DNA of 64,000 nt, taken from Burkholderia sp. Ax-1724 (GTDB taxonomy: Bacteria; Pseudomonadota; Gammaproteobacteria; Burkholderiales; Burkholderiaceae). A model generated the notes under the pieces. That model saw nothing but the letters and a program-made list of their open reading frames with translations. It made no database searches and was not told where the DNA came from. Where the stretch lies: positions 62,001-126,000 of the forward strand of contig NZ_VWWL01000022.1 in the NCBI RefSeq assembly GCF_011752995.1. Reading direction: 5' to 3'. Below are positions 51,388 through 59,502 of this stretch, in pieces; the first letter of the stretch is position 1; each line of letters opens with the position of its first letter. A program made the translations under genes and the position numbers.

Positions 51388-51695
51388 CGGTTATTCGCCG
51401 AACCGGCACGCCAGCAAGAGAACGCTGTGCAGCCAGAGTTCGCGCTGACGGGCGTGCGGACCGCACCCATTGTCTCAAATCTCCGCTTGCAACCGCTGTC
51501 GATCCATAAATGCAACTAACAGAATAAATTTTGGAGATAAACAGCGGGTGACCACGTCGCCTTCGTTACTCGCACCGCTACCTGGTGGCTTTTATCCCAA
51601 GAGAGAGTCGTTCAGGCAACCGACCCGCATCCCGATTCCCCTTGATTTAAAAGACAAAATTTGTAATGACCCAGTGTCGGACAACAGGGCAGGGA
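51388..51695. other. Intergenic region upstream of the second lytic transglycosylase
   Basis: 308 bp without a supported gene, part of it AT-rich (51500-51690). It presumably holds promoters for the flanking divergent genes. Confidence 0.5.
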
Positions 51696-51701
51696 TATAA
51701 T
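51696..51701 (+). promoter_or_regulatory. -10 element TATAAT before the lytic transglycosylase
   Basis: A perfect TATAAT 32 bases before the ATG at 51733. It rules against an in-frame codon at 51700 as the start, since the transcript would begin near 51708. No good -35 is seen. Confidence 0.5.
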
Positions 51702-51732
51702 GCGAGGATTGCCGCTACCTTCCGTCCCCGTT

Positions 51733-52422
51733 ATGAGCCGGTTACTTTGCCTGATCGTGCTTTCGTTAGGCCTGATGCAAACCGCAGCAGCCGACGAAAA
51801 CAGCGACCGAATATCGGCGTATCTCACGCACAAATTCGGCCTGGCCAAGGACAAAGCTCAAAAGATTTCCGACGCGGTGCAGTCCGCCTCCTCCAAATAC
51901 TCCCTCCCGCCGGCGCTACTGCTCGCCATCATCTCGATCGAATCCCGTTTCAAGGAAAAAGCCCGCGGTGCCAACGGCGCGACGGGGCTCATGCAGGTCG
52001 TGCCGCAGGCGCATCGCGGACTGCTGCGCAACGTCAAGGACCTCACCGAGCCGGGCGCGAACATCGAAGCCGGCTCGGCAATCCTTTACGGCTATATGCG
52101 CTCGGCCAACGGCGATCTGAGCGCCGCGCTGAAGAGCTACGGCGGATCGAAGGCATATGCGCAGAAGGTGAGCTTGCGCGTCGAAGACTTCGCCGCAATC
52201 GCTCCGCCGCAGAACGACACGCAGCATGCCGACAGCCAGGCCGTGCCGTGCGAGGCCGATCGTTGCGCCGGGGCGAATCAGTGGGCCGATGCGTTTAGCG
52301 TGCCGGCGGTGCAACCCGCGAGTGCGGCGGTGACGGCGTCTTCCGTGTCTTCCTCTTCGGCCGCCACTTCGGCTCCGGCCACACGTTCGGTTTCAGGCTC
52401 GGCGCGTACCGCATCGAATTAA
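51733..52422 (+). CDS. Lytic transglycosylase (SLT domain), secreted
   Basis: A 229-residue protein with a signal peptide (MSRLLCLIVLSLGLMQTAAA). The compact SLT domain has catalytic Glu70 in LLLAIISIESRFKEKA and the substrate groove motif GATGLMQVVPQAHRG, then GSAILYGYMRSANGDLSAAL and SYGGSKAYAQKV. A Ser/Ala/Thr-rich tail of about 50 residues follows. Such small LTs often serve secretion systems or pili, but no such system adjoins it. The start was chosen because a TATAAT at 51696-51701 excludes 51700. Confidence 0.9.
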   Translation: MSRLLCLIVLSLGLMQTAAADENSDRISAYLTHKFGLAKDKAQKISDAVQSASSKYSLPPALLLAIISIESRFKEKARGANGATGLMQVVPQAHRGLLRNVKDLTEPGANIEAGSAILYGYMRSANGDLSAALKSYGGSKAYAQKVSLRVEDFAAIAPPQNDTQHADSQAVPCEADRCAGANQWADAFSVPAVQPASAAVTASSVSSSSAATSAPATRSVSGSARTASN

Positions 52423-52654
52423 CCGCATCCGCACGGTTTTCCCTTCGCTTCAGCCTGCTTTCCGTATCAGAGGCTGCTGCAATCACTGCGAATGCTGACT
52501 GTCGCGGCATCCACGCAACCCTCCCCGGTTTCGTCTCTTTGTCACTCACCGCCACGCGGTGACAGGTTCCCGCTGCACGCTTTTACGCACACCCGGCGGC
52601 GCGCTCTACAATGCATTTCCATTCGCGCCCATGCGGCGCTCCTTGTACTCGATC

Positions 52655-53449
52655 ATGCAGATCCCGTTTTCCAGAACCACCGCCGCGGCCCTGTTCGGGC
52701 TGCTGGCGCTCGCGGCATGCAGCAGCACACCGCAACCGCAATTCCAGCAGGAATTGTTCGAAACCGGTGCGAGCCCGTACGCCCGCAACTTCAATTCGAG
52801 CACGACCGACGCCTGCGAAGCCGCGCGCCGCGCCTTGCTGAGCCAAGGCTATCTGACGACGATGGCGCGTCCCGATACCGTCGACGGCACGAAGAATTTC
52901 CAGCCGACGAGCGATACCCACGTAGTCGTCGAATTTCATGTGGTGTGTACGCCGGGAGAAGAGGCGGCCAGCACGAGCATCGTCTACGTGAACGCGGTGC
53001 AGAACGGCTTCGCGCTGAAGAAAAGCGATACCTCGGCGAGCGTCGGGCTGAGCGTGCTTGGCTCGCTGTCGCTGCCGATCCGCTCGAACAGCGACGCGAT
53101 GGTCAAGATATCGAGCGAGACGATTCCGTCGGGCAAGTTCTACGACCGTTTCTTCGGCCTCGTCGATCACTACCTGCAAACCGTCGTGCGCACACAGCCG
53201 GTGACGAGCAGCACAATCGAAACGCGCGTGCTGCCGGCCCCCGAACCGATGCCGACGCCGGTACTTGCACCGGAGCCTGCATCGGCGCCGGTTCCGGTGA
53301 CGACGCCCACCGCGGTTCCTGAGCCGGTTCACGCGTCAATCGCCGCTGCGGCGCCAGTGGCGGTCCCCGCGCTGGCTCCTACTTTGCCCGATGCGATCGG
53401 CCAGGCGGCCGGCATCCAGCCGGCGAGCGGAGCGAGCCCCGCACCATAA
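52655..53449 (+). CDS. DUF2242 family lipoprotein
   Basis: A 264-residue lipoprotein. The start MQIPFSRTTAAALFGLLALAA is followed by a lipobox Cys (LAACSSTP). The DUF2242-like domain has QELFETGASPYARNFNSSTT, DACEAARRALLSQGYLTTMA and DTHVVVEFHVVCTP. The C-terminal 70 residues are a Pro/Ala/Val repeat tract (PEPMPTPVLAPEPASAPVPV), perhaps spanning the periplasm. TACAAT at 52607-52612 is a -10 candidate. ATG 52631 is an alternative start. The function is unknown. Confidence 0.8.
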   Translation: MQIPFSRTTAAALFGLLALAACSSTPQPQFQQELFETGASPYARNFNSSTTDACEAARRALLSQGYLTTMARPDTVDGTKNFQPTSDTHVVVEFHVVCTPGEEAASTSIVYVNAVQNGFALKKSDTSASVGLSVLGSLSLPIRSNSDAMVKISSETIPSGKFYDRFFGLVDHYLQTVVRTQPVTSSTIETRVLPAPEPMPTPVLAPEPASAPVPVTTPTAVPEPVHASIAAAAPVAVPALAPTLPDAIGQAAGIQPASGASPAP

Positions 53450-54039
53450 ACGTCGAGGCGGCCAACATCGCGGTGCAGCCTGCGGATTCAGGTCGATCAA
53501 GCGCTGCCCAGCCTGTCATCCGCGCGCGCAGCGGGACTTATCCTATGTTTTTTACTTCATACGTATACATATGTAGTAATAGTTAACAAAGGCTTACCCG
53601 TTCTGTGGATAACGCCAAAATTCCTCGCTTCATCAAGGTGATGCAAAACCCATAACCCTGCGGAACACGGTTGTAGAAAAACTACATAAGCGGGATAAGT
53701 TCGGCAGCACGTTGACCGGCACCCGTCTTTATCAAGATTTCGCACACAAGCTGTTCGACGGGATATCCCGACGTTGTTCATAGCTTGTTGTGGATAACCT
53801 GTCGCCTCGAGCGCCTTTCGCCGTGTGCGACAGCCCGCAGTTCGCGCGACGCGAAGAGCTCGCCACCGCACAGACCCTCGCGCGCCGGACGCGCACATTC
53901 GAACCGCGGCATGAAGATTGCGCGCTTTCTTTTTGCAAGCGCAACTGTTGCTATTTAGTCAAAAACATTTGGGCACCGAGCCATCCCGGCATAGAGTTAA
54001 AGTGATTTCTGAGGTTCTTGGTGCAATGCGGGGGGATGT
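53450..54039. other. 590-bp AT-rich non-coding region with two DnaA-box-like 9-mers
   Basis: I support no gene here. TGTGGATAA, the complement of the perfect DnaA box TTATCCACA, occurs at 53604-53612 and 53789-53797 in the same orientation. The stretch 53540-53600 is strongly AT-rich. No dnaA, dnaN, parAB or repeat cluster is nearby, so it is not an obvious origin. It may be promoter sequence for the small genes that follow. Confidence 0.45.
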
Positions 54040-54246
54040 ATGAAACGCAGATCAGCACGACAACTCGTCCGTCTTCTCTCGGACCTTCGGCATGCGGCTC
54101 ATTGCAGTACCTTGAGGGCGGCAGCGACCAATCGGGCGATGGCGCTGGCCGCCGCCGAAACCGACGAACATGCCGCCGACGACGGCGACAGCATCGAGTC
54201 CACGCGCGACGCCCATCAGGACAAACCGGTCCGGAGCGGATCATGA
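54040..54246 (+). CDS. Small hypothetical protein, coupled to the next gene
   Basis: A 68-residue soluble protein, basic at the start (MKRRSARQLVRLLSDLRHAA) and acidic towards the end (ETDEHAADDGDSIE). A run of six G's just upstream can act as a ribosome site, and the stop overlaps the next start as ATGA. That coupling is the main reason for calling it. No known domain. Confidence 0.55.
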   Translation: MKRRSARQLVRLLSDLRHAAHCSTLRAAATNRAMALAAAETDEHAADDGDSIESTRDAHQDKPVRSGS

Positions 54247-54494
54247 GATCCGCAAGCGAGCAGTCGCTGCGGTTTCTGGTCGAGAAGTGGCTTGCGCCGC
54301 TGCCTTCGGCGCTGGTTCACGTCACGGAATTCAGCCGCACGCGCTTGGGCGGCCGGCGTTATGTGCGGGTGGAGACGTCGTCGGAAGAGGGCGCGCGCGG
54401 CCTGTTCTTCTTTCGTCACGACGACGGCTGCTGGTGCGTGTTTCCGCCCACCGCCGATACGCCGAAGCTGTATGCGCATCCGCGGGCCGCATGA
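54243..54494 (+). CDS. Small hypothetical protein
   Basis: An 83-residue protein: SEQSLRFLVEKWLAPLPSAL, then RRYVRVETSSEEGARGLFFF and RHDDGCWCVFPPTADTPKLY, which reads as one helix plus a small beta-sheet with two close Cys. No signal peptide. It is translationally coupled to the 68-residue protein before it. Not recognised. Confidence 0.6.
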   Translation: MRSASEQSLRFLVEKWLAPLPSALVHVTEFSRTRLGGRRYVRVETSSEEGARGLFFFRHDDGCWCVFPPTADTPKLYAHPRAA

Positions 54495-54531
54495 AGGGTT
54501 TCAATCGGACAGGCACCGCTGGGTTTGCCGC

Positions 54532-55461
54532 TTACGACGCTTGCGGCACGCGTTCGCGGTTGCGCCGCCAGCCCGGCAGCACCTGACACACGATTAATCC
54601 CGCCAGCATCAGCGCGCAGCCGGACAGCGCGCGCGCCGTCAGCGTTTCTCCGAGCACGAGCCAGCCGGCGAGGGCCGCGAACACGCCTTCCATGCTGAAG
54701 ATCACCGCTGCGTGCGACGGCGCCGCATGCTTTTGGGCGACCACCTGGATCGTATAGGCGATGCCGACCGACATCGCTCCGCCATACGCGATCGTCGGCG
54801 CCGCGCGTGTGAGCACCGCGACGCTGACCGGCTCGACCGCGAGGCCGATTGCGAGGCACACGAGCCCGCAGGTCACGAACTGCACGAGCGCGAGCATCAG
54901 CGTGTCGTGGCGCGCCGCGAAGCGGCCGACGAGCATCATCTGCGCGGAAATCACCAGCGCGCCCGCGAGCTGATACCAGTCGCCGTATAGCATCGAGAAA
55001 TGTTCGTCGACGCTCAGAAAATACATGCCGACGGCCGCGAGCAGCGCGCCGAGCCACGTGCCGAGTCCGGTTTTATGGCGAAACAGCACGCCGAGCAACG
55101 GCACGATCACGACATACAGCGAACTGATGAAGCCGGCGTTGGCGATCTTCGTGTATTGCAGCCCGATCTGCTGCAATGAAATCGATACGGCCAGCACGAC
55201 ACCGAGCAGTCCACCGGCGCCGAGCAGTTCGCGAGCACCGCCCGGCTCGCGCCTCGTCAATTCGGCGAGCGCCGGGCGGCGTACGCAGACGATCATCGTC
55301 AGCACGACGAGCGCGCCGAGCAGAAAGCGCAGGCCGGTGAACAGAAACGGGCCGATCGCGTCGAGGCTCAGCCGCTGCGCGACAAACGCGGAGCCCCAGA
55401 TCATTGCGGCGATCAGCATCAGCACGTTGGCGCGCAGGTGTTGGCGGGTATCGGAATTCAA
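54532..55461 (-). CDS. EamA/DMT-family transporter
   Basis: About 309 residues with ten predicted helices in two EamA halves: VLMLIAAMIWGSAFVAQRLS, TGLRFLLGALVVLTMIV and LYVVIVPLLGVLFRHKTGLG, then LAGALVISAQMMLVGRFAAR, VIFSMEGVFAALAGWLVLGE and TLTARALSGCALMLAGLIVC. These are drug/metabolite exporters of unknown substrate. The start is unsure: TTG 55461 gives LNSDTRQHLRANVLML with little extra sequence. ATG 55419 would cut into helix 1, and ATG 55599 adds 46 unconserved residues. Confidence 0.85.
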   Translation of the reverse strand: MNSDTRQHLRANVLMLIAAMIWGSAFVAQRLSLDAIGPFLFTGLRFLLGALVVLTMIVCVRRPALAELTRREPGGARELLGAGGLLGVVLAVSISLQQIGLQYTKIANAGFISSLYVVIVPLLGVLFRHKTGLGTWLGALLAAVGMYFLSVDEHFSMLYGDWYQLAGALVISAQMMLVGRFAARHDTLMLALVQFVTCGLVCLAIGLAVEPVSVAVLTRAAPTIAYGGAMSVGIAYTIQVVAQKHAAPSHAAVIFSMEGVFAALAGWLVLGETLTARALSGCALMLAGLIVCQVLPGWRRNRERVPQAS

Positions 55462-55933
55462 GTTTTTTGGGTTTCTGGAGTGGGTCGTGCCGGCAAGCGC
55501 GTTATTCGTTTGCGGTGGTGCGCGCGGGCAGGCTGTCGAGACGCGGCCCGTGGTGCCGGGATGACGTATCCGGCGTCGGACCGGCCGGAGATTGTTCACA
55601 TGATACGCGGGCGTCTCGCGGCCGGACAGGCAAGCGGCGCGACTTGCGCGACGATCGCGTAACCGTCGGCCGAGCGCTGCCCTGTTTGAATCGGCGAGCT
55701 TTGTGGCGAACGGCCTGGTGTTGTCCCTGGTGCGTTATTCAGGATGGGTGAAAGCATCACGAAAGCTCGTTGTCTCCCAGAAAATACATATTGAGTTTTG
55801 GGCATGACAAACCGCCTACGCTTGGGTAATACTCTTTCGCGGGGAGTAAAAGGCGCCGTGAAGCCCTGTCTGCTCTACCGTGCAGGTGTCTTCTTTCACA
55901 TTCGACTCAGTCGTCCGGTTTGGGGAACAACAT
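55462..55933. other. Divergent intergenic region, EamA transporter / small secreted protein
   Basis: 472 bp with no gene I can support. If the EamA protein starts at 55599 it uses part of this. AT-rich patches at 55785-55830 may be promoters. Confidence 0.45.
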
Positions 55934-56149
55934 ATGAAAAAAGTTATCGTCTCGCTCGCAGCTGCTTCGATCGCGCTGGTTTCGGTTCAGGCATTCGCAC
56001 AGGCATCCGACGCAGCCGCTGCGCCGGCTGCTGCCGCTCCTGCACCGAAGAAGCATCACATCAAGAAGCTGAAGACCCACGGCAAGCGCGCTCCGGTTGC
56101 TGCCGCAGCGTCGGCAGCCGGCACGAACGACAAGGGTGCGACGAACTAA
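55934..56149 (+). CDS. Small secreted Ala/Lys-rich protein
   Basis: A 71-residue precursor: signal peptide MKKVIVSLAAASIALVSVQA with cleavage after AFA, then a mature 48-residue chain of Ala/Pro and Lys/His (PAPKKHHIKKLKTHGKRAPV). Such short, strongly basic periplasmic proteins are common in Burkholderia and unannotated. A very strong terminator follows at 56241, suggesting a single-gene, perhaps abundant, transcript. The function is unknown. Start ATG 55934 gives the signal peptide. Confidence 0.75.
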   Translation: MKKVIVSLAAASIALVSVQAFAQASDAAAAPAAAAPAPKKHHIKKLKTHGKRAPVAAAASAAGTNDKGATN

Positions 56150-56240
56150 GTTGACGCCCGTTCGTCGGGCACGCGTGCCGTACCGTTGCACCGGGCCGTT
56201 AGCGGGCCGTCGCAGTCGGGTGCGGCAAGGCGTTGCCAGC

Positions 56241-56272
56241 AAAAAGGCCAGAGCTTGTGCTCTGGCCTTTTT
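56241..56272. terminator. Strong bidirectional intrinsic terminator
   Basis: AAAAAGGCCAGAGC, loop TTGT, GCTCTGGCCTTTTT: a 14-bp perfect stem including A/T runs on both sides, so it can terminate from the small secreted protein gene (+) and from the convergent gene at 56354-56632 (-). Confidence 0.92.
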
Positions 56273-56353
56273 GCATGCGCGACGGGTTCGCGTTCCGGCC
56301 CGGCATTCGCGCGAACCGTGCGCCGCGAGCGTGTCGACGCGCGCGGTTCGGCG

Positions 56354-56632
56354 TCAGCCCGCGAGGCCGCGTCGGATGATTTGGTCCAGCAGGCCGTTCA
56401 TGCCGTCCGGATGCGCGGCGGCGCGCGTTTTCAGTTCTTCCGCGAGTTCGCTGTTCAGCTTGCACGCGAATGGAACGAGGCCCTGCGCCTGATCGAGCTT
56501 GCGTTGCTCGCGCCGGTCGATCTTCGGCTCGGCCGCGAGACCTGTGCCGCCCCGGCCGACGCCCGCTTGCTTCATTGCGTTGTTCAGTTTCAGTGCCTTG
56601 TTCTTTTCAAGGTCGGTTTTTTTCATCGCCAT
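56354..56632 (-). CDS. Hypothetical protein, basic, CopG-like length
   Basis: A 92-residue soluble protein. The N-terminus is Lys-rich (MAMKKTDLEKNKALKLNNAM). The second half has KLNSELAEELKTRAAAHPDG and MNGLLDQIIRRGLAG, a short helix pair that reads like a ribbon-helix-helix C-terminus. I would not call it DNA-binding on this alone. GAGG lies eight bases before ATG 56632; ATG 56626 is an alternative. Confidence 0.65.
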   Translation of the reverse strand: MAMKKTDLEKNKALKLNNAMKQAGVGRGGTGLAAEPKIDRREQRKLDQAQGLVPFACKLNSELAEELKTRAAAHPDGMNGLLDQIIRRGLAG

Positions 56633-56682
56633 CTGGAAGGCCTCTGCGAAATAGGTAATCCAGCATTGTACGCAGCGCGCCC

Positions 56683-57441
56683 TTAGCCGGAGCGATCCGA
56701 CGTTCCCGTCGCAACACTGTCGATCAATGCGCGCATTTTCTGCCAATGCGTGCCTTCCCAGAACACGCGCTCGCACACGTCGCAGGTGACGAAGCGGCTA
56801 TGCCGCTGCAGCACACCGCGCGGCGCGCGCGGGCCGACCTCTTCTCGTGCAATGCGCCGCAGCGGCGCATTGCACATCAGGCACAAACGAAACGGCTGCA
56901 CGCTGCGCGCGAGATCGAGCCGCTCGAATACTTCGCGAAACTGCTCGCGCGGCCGCAGCGCGCGCACGTAGCAGCCATGCGTGATGTTGCGGCGTTTCAG
57001 CAGCTCGCGGTCGCGCGTCAGCACGATGCGCTGCTGCGCGGCGGCGAGCGCTTCGATGTCGGCGTCCGGATAGTGGTTGTCGTAGAGCGTATCGAAACCG
57101 GCAAGGCGCAGAAGCGGTGCAAGGCCGCCGAGGTGCGCGTCGGCGATGAAGCGCGTCACGCGCAGCGGCCGTTCGCGCACGCGCAGCAACGGTTGAATGT
57201 CGAGCGCTTCGAACTTCGGATAGACGGCGACGCGGTCGCTTTCCGCGAGCAGGTGATTGAAACCGACCGATTCGCCATTCACGAGAATCAGCTCGACCTC
57301 GGTATGCGGCACGCCGAGCACTTCGATCATGTGCTTGGCCGTCGCGCCGCGCGCGCAGACGCAGGCGAACTCGCGCCGGCGCAGCGGCCGGGCGAGAAAG
57401 TCGTTCAGCTCCTCGTAGAAGCGGAATGTCGCGGTGACCAT
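56683..57441 (-). CDS. Mut7-C RNase-domain protein with N-terminal ubiquitin-like domain
   Basis: A 252-residue protein. The first 85 residues fit the Mut7-C ubiquitin-like (MoaD/ThiS-fold) domain (FRFYEELNDFLARPLRRREF, VELILVNGESVGFNHLLAES). The Mut7-C PIN-like RNase domain follows (RFIADAHLGGLAPLLRLAGF, DTLYDNHYPDADIEAL, IVLTRDRELLKRRNITHG) with acidic residues expected for metal binding. A zinc-ribbon pair (CLMCNAPLRR and CDVCERVFWEGTHWQKM) closes it. ATG 57441 (MVTATFRFYEEL) fits. The cellular RNA target is unknown. Confidence 0.88.
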   Translation of the reverse strand: MVTATFRFYEELNDFLARPLRRREFACVCARGATAKHMIEVLGVPHTEVELILVNGESVGFNHLLAESDRVAVYPKFEALDIQPLLRVRERPLRVTRFIADAHLGGLAPLLRLAGFDTLYDNHYPDADIEALAAAQQRIVLTRDRELLKRRNITHGCYVRALRPREQFREVFERLDLARSVQPFRLCLMCNAPLRRIAREEVGPRAPRGVLQRHSRFVTCDVCERVFWEGTHWQKMRALIDSVATGTSDRSG

Positions 57442-57558
57442 GCGAGCAGTATCGCACCGCTCGCGTGGTTCGCTGTGCTGCCCGCCGTATTGCTTGTTGT
57501 CCTGCGCGTGTCGCATGAGTGTGCTCTACTTCGGGTTCTTTAGAAGACGGAGCAATAG

Positions 57559-58428
57559 ATGGACATCGGTTTTATCGGCCTCGGCGAGATGGGTGCCGCG
57601 ATGGCTGAAAACATTCTGAAAGCGGGCCACCAGGTGCGCGTGTGGAACCGCTCGCCGGAAAAGGCGCAGGCGCTGGCTGGGCAGGGCGCGCAAATCGTCG
57701 CGACGCCGGCTGAAGCGTTTGCAGGCGACGCCGTGTTCTCGATGCTCGCCGACGATGCCGCGCTGCGCGAGGTCATCACCGCGTCGCTGCTCGAACATGC
57801 ACCGCGCGGGCTGATCCACGCGAACATGGCCACGATCTCGGTTGCGCTCGCCGAGGAACTGGCGACCGCGCATGCGTCGCGCGGCATTCACTACGTGGCC
57901 GCGCCGGTGCTCGGGCGGTCCGACGTCGCGGCCGCGGGCAAGCTGACGATCGTCGCGGGCGGTCCGGCGGAATCGATCGACCGGCTCCAGCCGATTTTCG
58001 ATGTGCTCGGCCAGAAGACCTGGCGCATCGGCTCGCTGCCGCAGCAGGCGAACGTGATGAAGCTCGCCGCGAATTTCATGCTCGGCGCGGCGATCGAGAC
58101 GCTCGGCGAAGCGGCCGCGCTCGTGACCGGCCACGGCCTCGCGATGCAGGACTTCCTCGACGTGATCACGAGCGGCCTGTTCCAGGGGCCGGTGTACTCG
58201 GGTTACGGCAAGCTGATCGCCGAGCAGCGCTTCGAGCCGGCGCTATTCAAGGCGCGGCTCGGTCTGAAGGACCTGCGTCTCGCGCTCGCCGCCGCCGATG
58301 CCGTGACGACGCCGATGCCGGTCGCCAGCGTGGTGCGCGACAGCCTGATTGAAGCCATTGCGCATGGCGACGGCGAGAAGGACTTCGCGGTGCTGGGCCA
58401 GGTCGCGACGCGCCGCGCCGGCCGCTGA
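57559..58428 (+). CDS. NAD(P)-dependent beta-hydroxyacid dehydrogenase (GarR/MmsB-like)
   Basis: A 289-residue member of the 3-hydroxyisobutyrate / tartronate semialdehyde / succinic semialdehyde reductase family. The Rossmann loop is MDIGFIGLGEMGAAMAENIL. The substrate loop is APVLGRSDVAAAGKLTIVAG, where most GarR/MmsB proteins have a D-A-P-V-S-G motif, so it is a variant. The catalytic Lys168 is in NVMKLAANFM. The altered loop resembles glyoxylate/succinic semialdehyde reductases and plant-type GLYR relatives. Substrate not assignable. Confidence 0.88.
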   Translation: MDIGFIGLGEMGAAMAENILKAGHQVRVWNRSPEKAQALAGQGAQIVATPAEAFAGDAVFSMLADDAALREVITASLLEHAPRGLIHANMATISVALAEELATAHASRGIHYVAAPVLGRSDVAAAGKLTIVAGGPAESIDRLQPIFDVLGQKTWRIGSLPQQANVMKLAANFMLGAAIETLGEAAALVTGHGLAMQDFLDVITSGLFQGPVYSGYGKLIAEQRFEPALFKARLGLKDLRLALAAADAVTTPMPVASVVRDSLIEAIAHGDGEKDFAVLGQVATRRAGR

Positions 58429-58531
58429 GGCCGTTAGCGCGCTGACGCTCCCTTGCGGTTTGCCGGAGTCGAGCAGGGTCGCATCGGGTAGCGGGCATAA
58501 TAGCCCGCCCGCTTCTTCTGCTTCCATTCCG

Positions 58532-59164
58532 ATGACTCTACATACCTGGTGCTTGTACGTTGCCACCGTTTTCGTGATTTCCTCGATTCCCGGTCCGAAC
58601 ACGCTGCTCGTGATGACGCACGGCGCCCAGCACGGTTTGCGCCGCGCCAGCGCGACCATGGCCGGTTGCCTGTCGGCGCTGGTGCTGATGCTGGCAGTAT
58701 CGGCGGCGGGGCTCGGCGTGTTTCTCTCCGCGTGGCCGGCGATGTTCGACGCGCTGCGCATGATCGGCGCGGCCTACCTTGTCTATCTCGGCATCAAGGC
58801 GTGGCGCGCGTCGGCAGACGCCGCCGCGCCGAACGTCGACGAACTCTCGGCGCGTCCGGTGCGTTCGCGTTTCTCACTGTTTCGCAACGGTTTTCTCGTC
58901 TCGAGCAGCAATCCGAAGGCGATCATGTTCGCGGCCGCGCTGCTGCCGCAATTCATCGATCCCGCGTTGCCGAAGCTGCCGCAGTTCGGCGTGCTCGTCG
59001 CGACTTTCGCGGCGATCGATGTGAGCTGGTATTTCGTGTATGCGGGCTTCGGCACGCGCATCGGCGCGAAGCTGAAGAGCCGCAGCGTCGCGCGTATGTT
59101 CAACCGGCTGACGGGCGGCGTGTTCGTCGGTTTCGGCGCGATGATGGCGCTGGTGCGCCACTAG
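58532..59164 (+). CDS. LysE-family amino-acid/metabolite exporter (RhtB-like)
   Basis: A 210-residue inner-membrane exporter with about six helices. Family marks are FVISSIPGPNTLLVMTHGAQ, GLRRASATMAGCLSALVLML, IGAAYLVYLGIKAWRA and FLVSSSNPKAIMFAAALLPQ. Export of amino acids or homoserine lactones is known in the family; the substrate here is unknown. ATG 58532 (MTLHTWCLYVATV) is the usual N-terminus; the frame is open back into the previous gene. Confidence 0.92.
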   Translation: MTLHTWCLYVATVFVISSIPGPNTLLVMTHGAQHGLRRASATMAGCLSALVLMLAVSAAGLGVFLSAWPAMFDALRMIGAAYLVYLGIKAWRASADAAAPNVDELSARPVRSRFSLFRNGFLVSSSNPKAIMFAAALLPQFIDPALPKLPQFGVLVATFAAIDVSWYFVYAGFGTRIGAKLKSRSVARMFNRLTGGVFVGFGAMMALVRH

Positions 59165-59261
59165 GCGTCTGTTCTGTCAACAGGCGAGGGGAGCTATACA
59201 GGCGATAGCGAACGTAATTGTTGCGTTTATGCGACATTGAGGGTCAACCCTAATTTTCATG

Positions 59262-59290
59262 TTGCGACGCACCAGGTGGTTTGCTATAGT
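59262..59290 (+). promoter_or_regulatory. Sigma70 promoter of a short transcript
   Basis: TTGCGA, exactly 17 bases, TATAGT: 4 of 6 and 5 of 6 consensus matches at ideal spacing. A transcript would start near 59297. There is no coding frame before the terminator at 59329. Confidence 0.6.
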
Positions 59291-59296
59291 ACGTCT

Positions 59297-59357
59297 TGTC
59301 TCCTCCATGTCTCCTCTGATATGGATTCAGCCCGCCAACCTAGGCGGGCTTTTTTTT
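59297..59357 (+). ncRNA. Candidate small RNA, about 60 nt
   Basis: Between the promoter at 59262-59290 and a terminator formed by AGCCCGCC (59329-59336), six-base loop, GGCGGGCT (59343-59350) and a run of T's to 59357. The 5' part is unstructured and C/U-rich (GTCTCCTCCATGTCTCCTCT), which could pair with G-rich ribosome sites. It could equally be a leader whose terminator attenuates nothing further. The end points are inferred. Confidence 0.5.
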
Positions 59358-59414
59358 GCCCTGAATTTGCCGCGCGACGCCGAAGCGGCGGCGCAATCCT
59401 GCAGTCGATGCGAA

Positions 59415-59455
59415 CAAAAAAGCCGACGGTCCCGTGCACAGGGACCGTCGGCTTT
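59415..59455 (-). terminator. Intrinsic terminator of ompW
   Basis: Read on the minus strand: AAAGCCGACGGTCCC, 7-base loop, GGGACCGTCGGCTTT plus further T's. A 15-bp perfect stem 48 bases past the ompW stop. Confidence 0.88.
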
Positions 59456-59502
59456 GTCGTTTCTGGCGCCCGGCCGTACGCCTCGCCGCACCGGAACCGA
59501 AT

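Noticed and set aside
53557..53898. Minus-strand frame in the AT-rich gap
   Set aside because: No ribosome site, no domain, and it spans the AT-rich region with DnaA boxes; treated as non-coding.
53450..54039. A replication origin
   Set aside because: Only two DnaA boxes and no dnaA, dnaN, gidA or parAB nearby.
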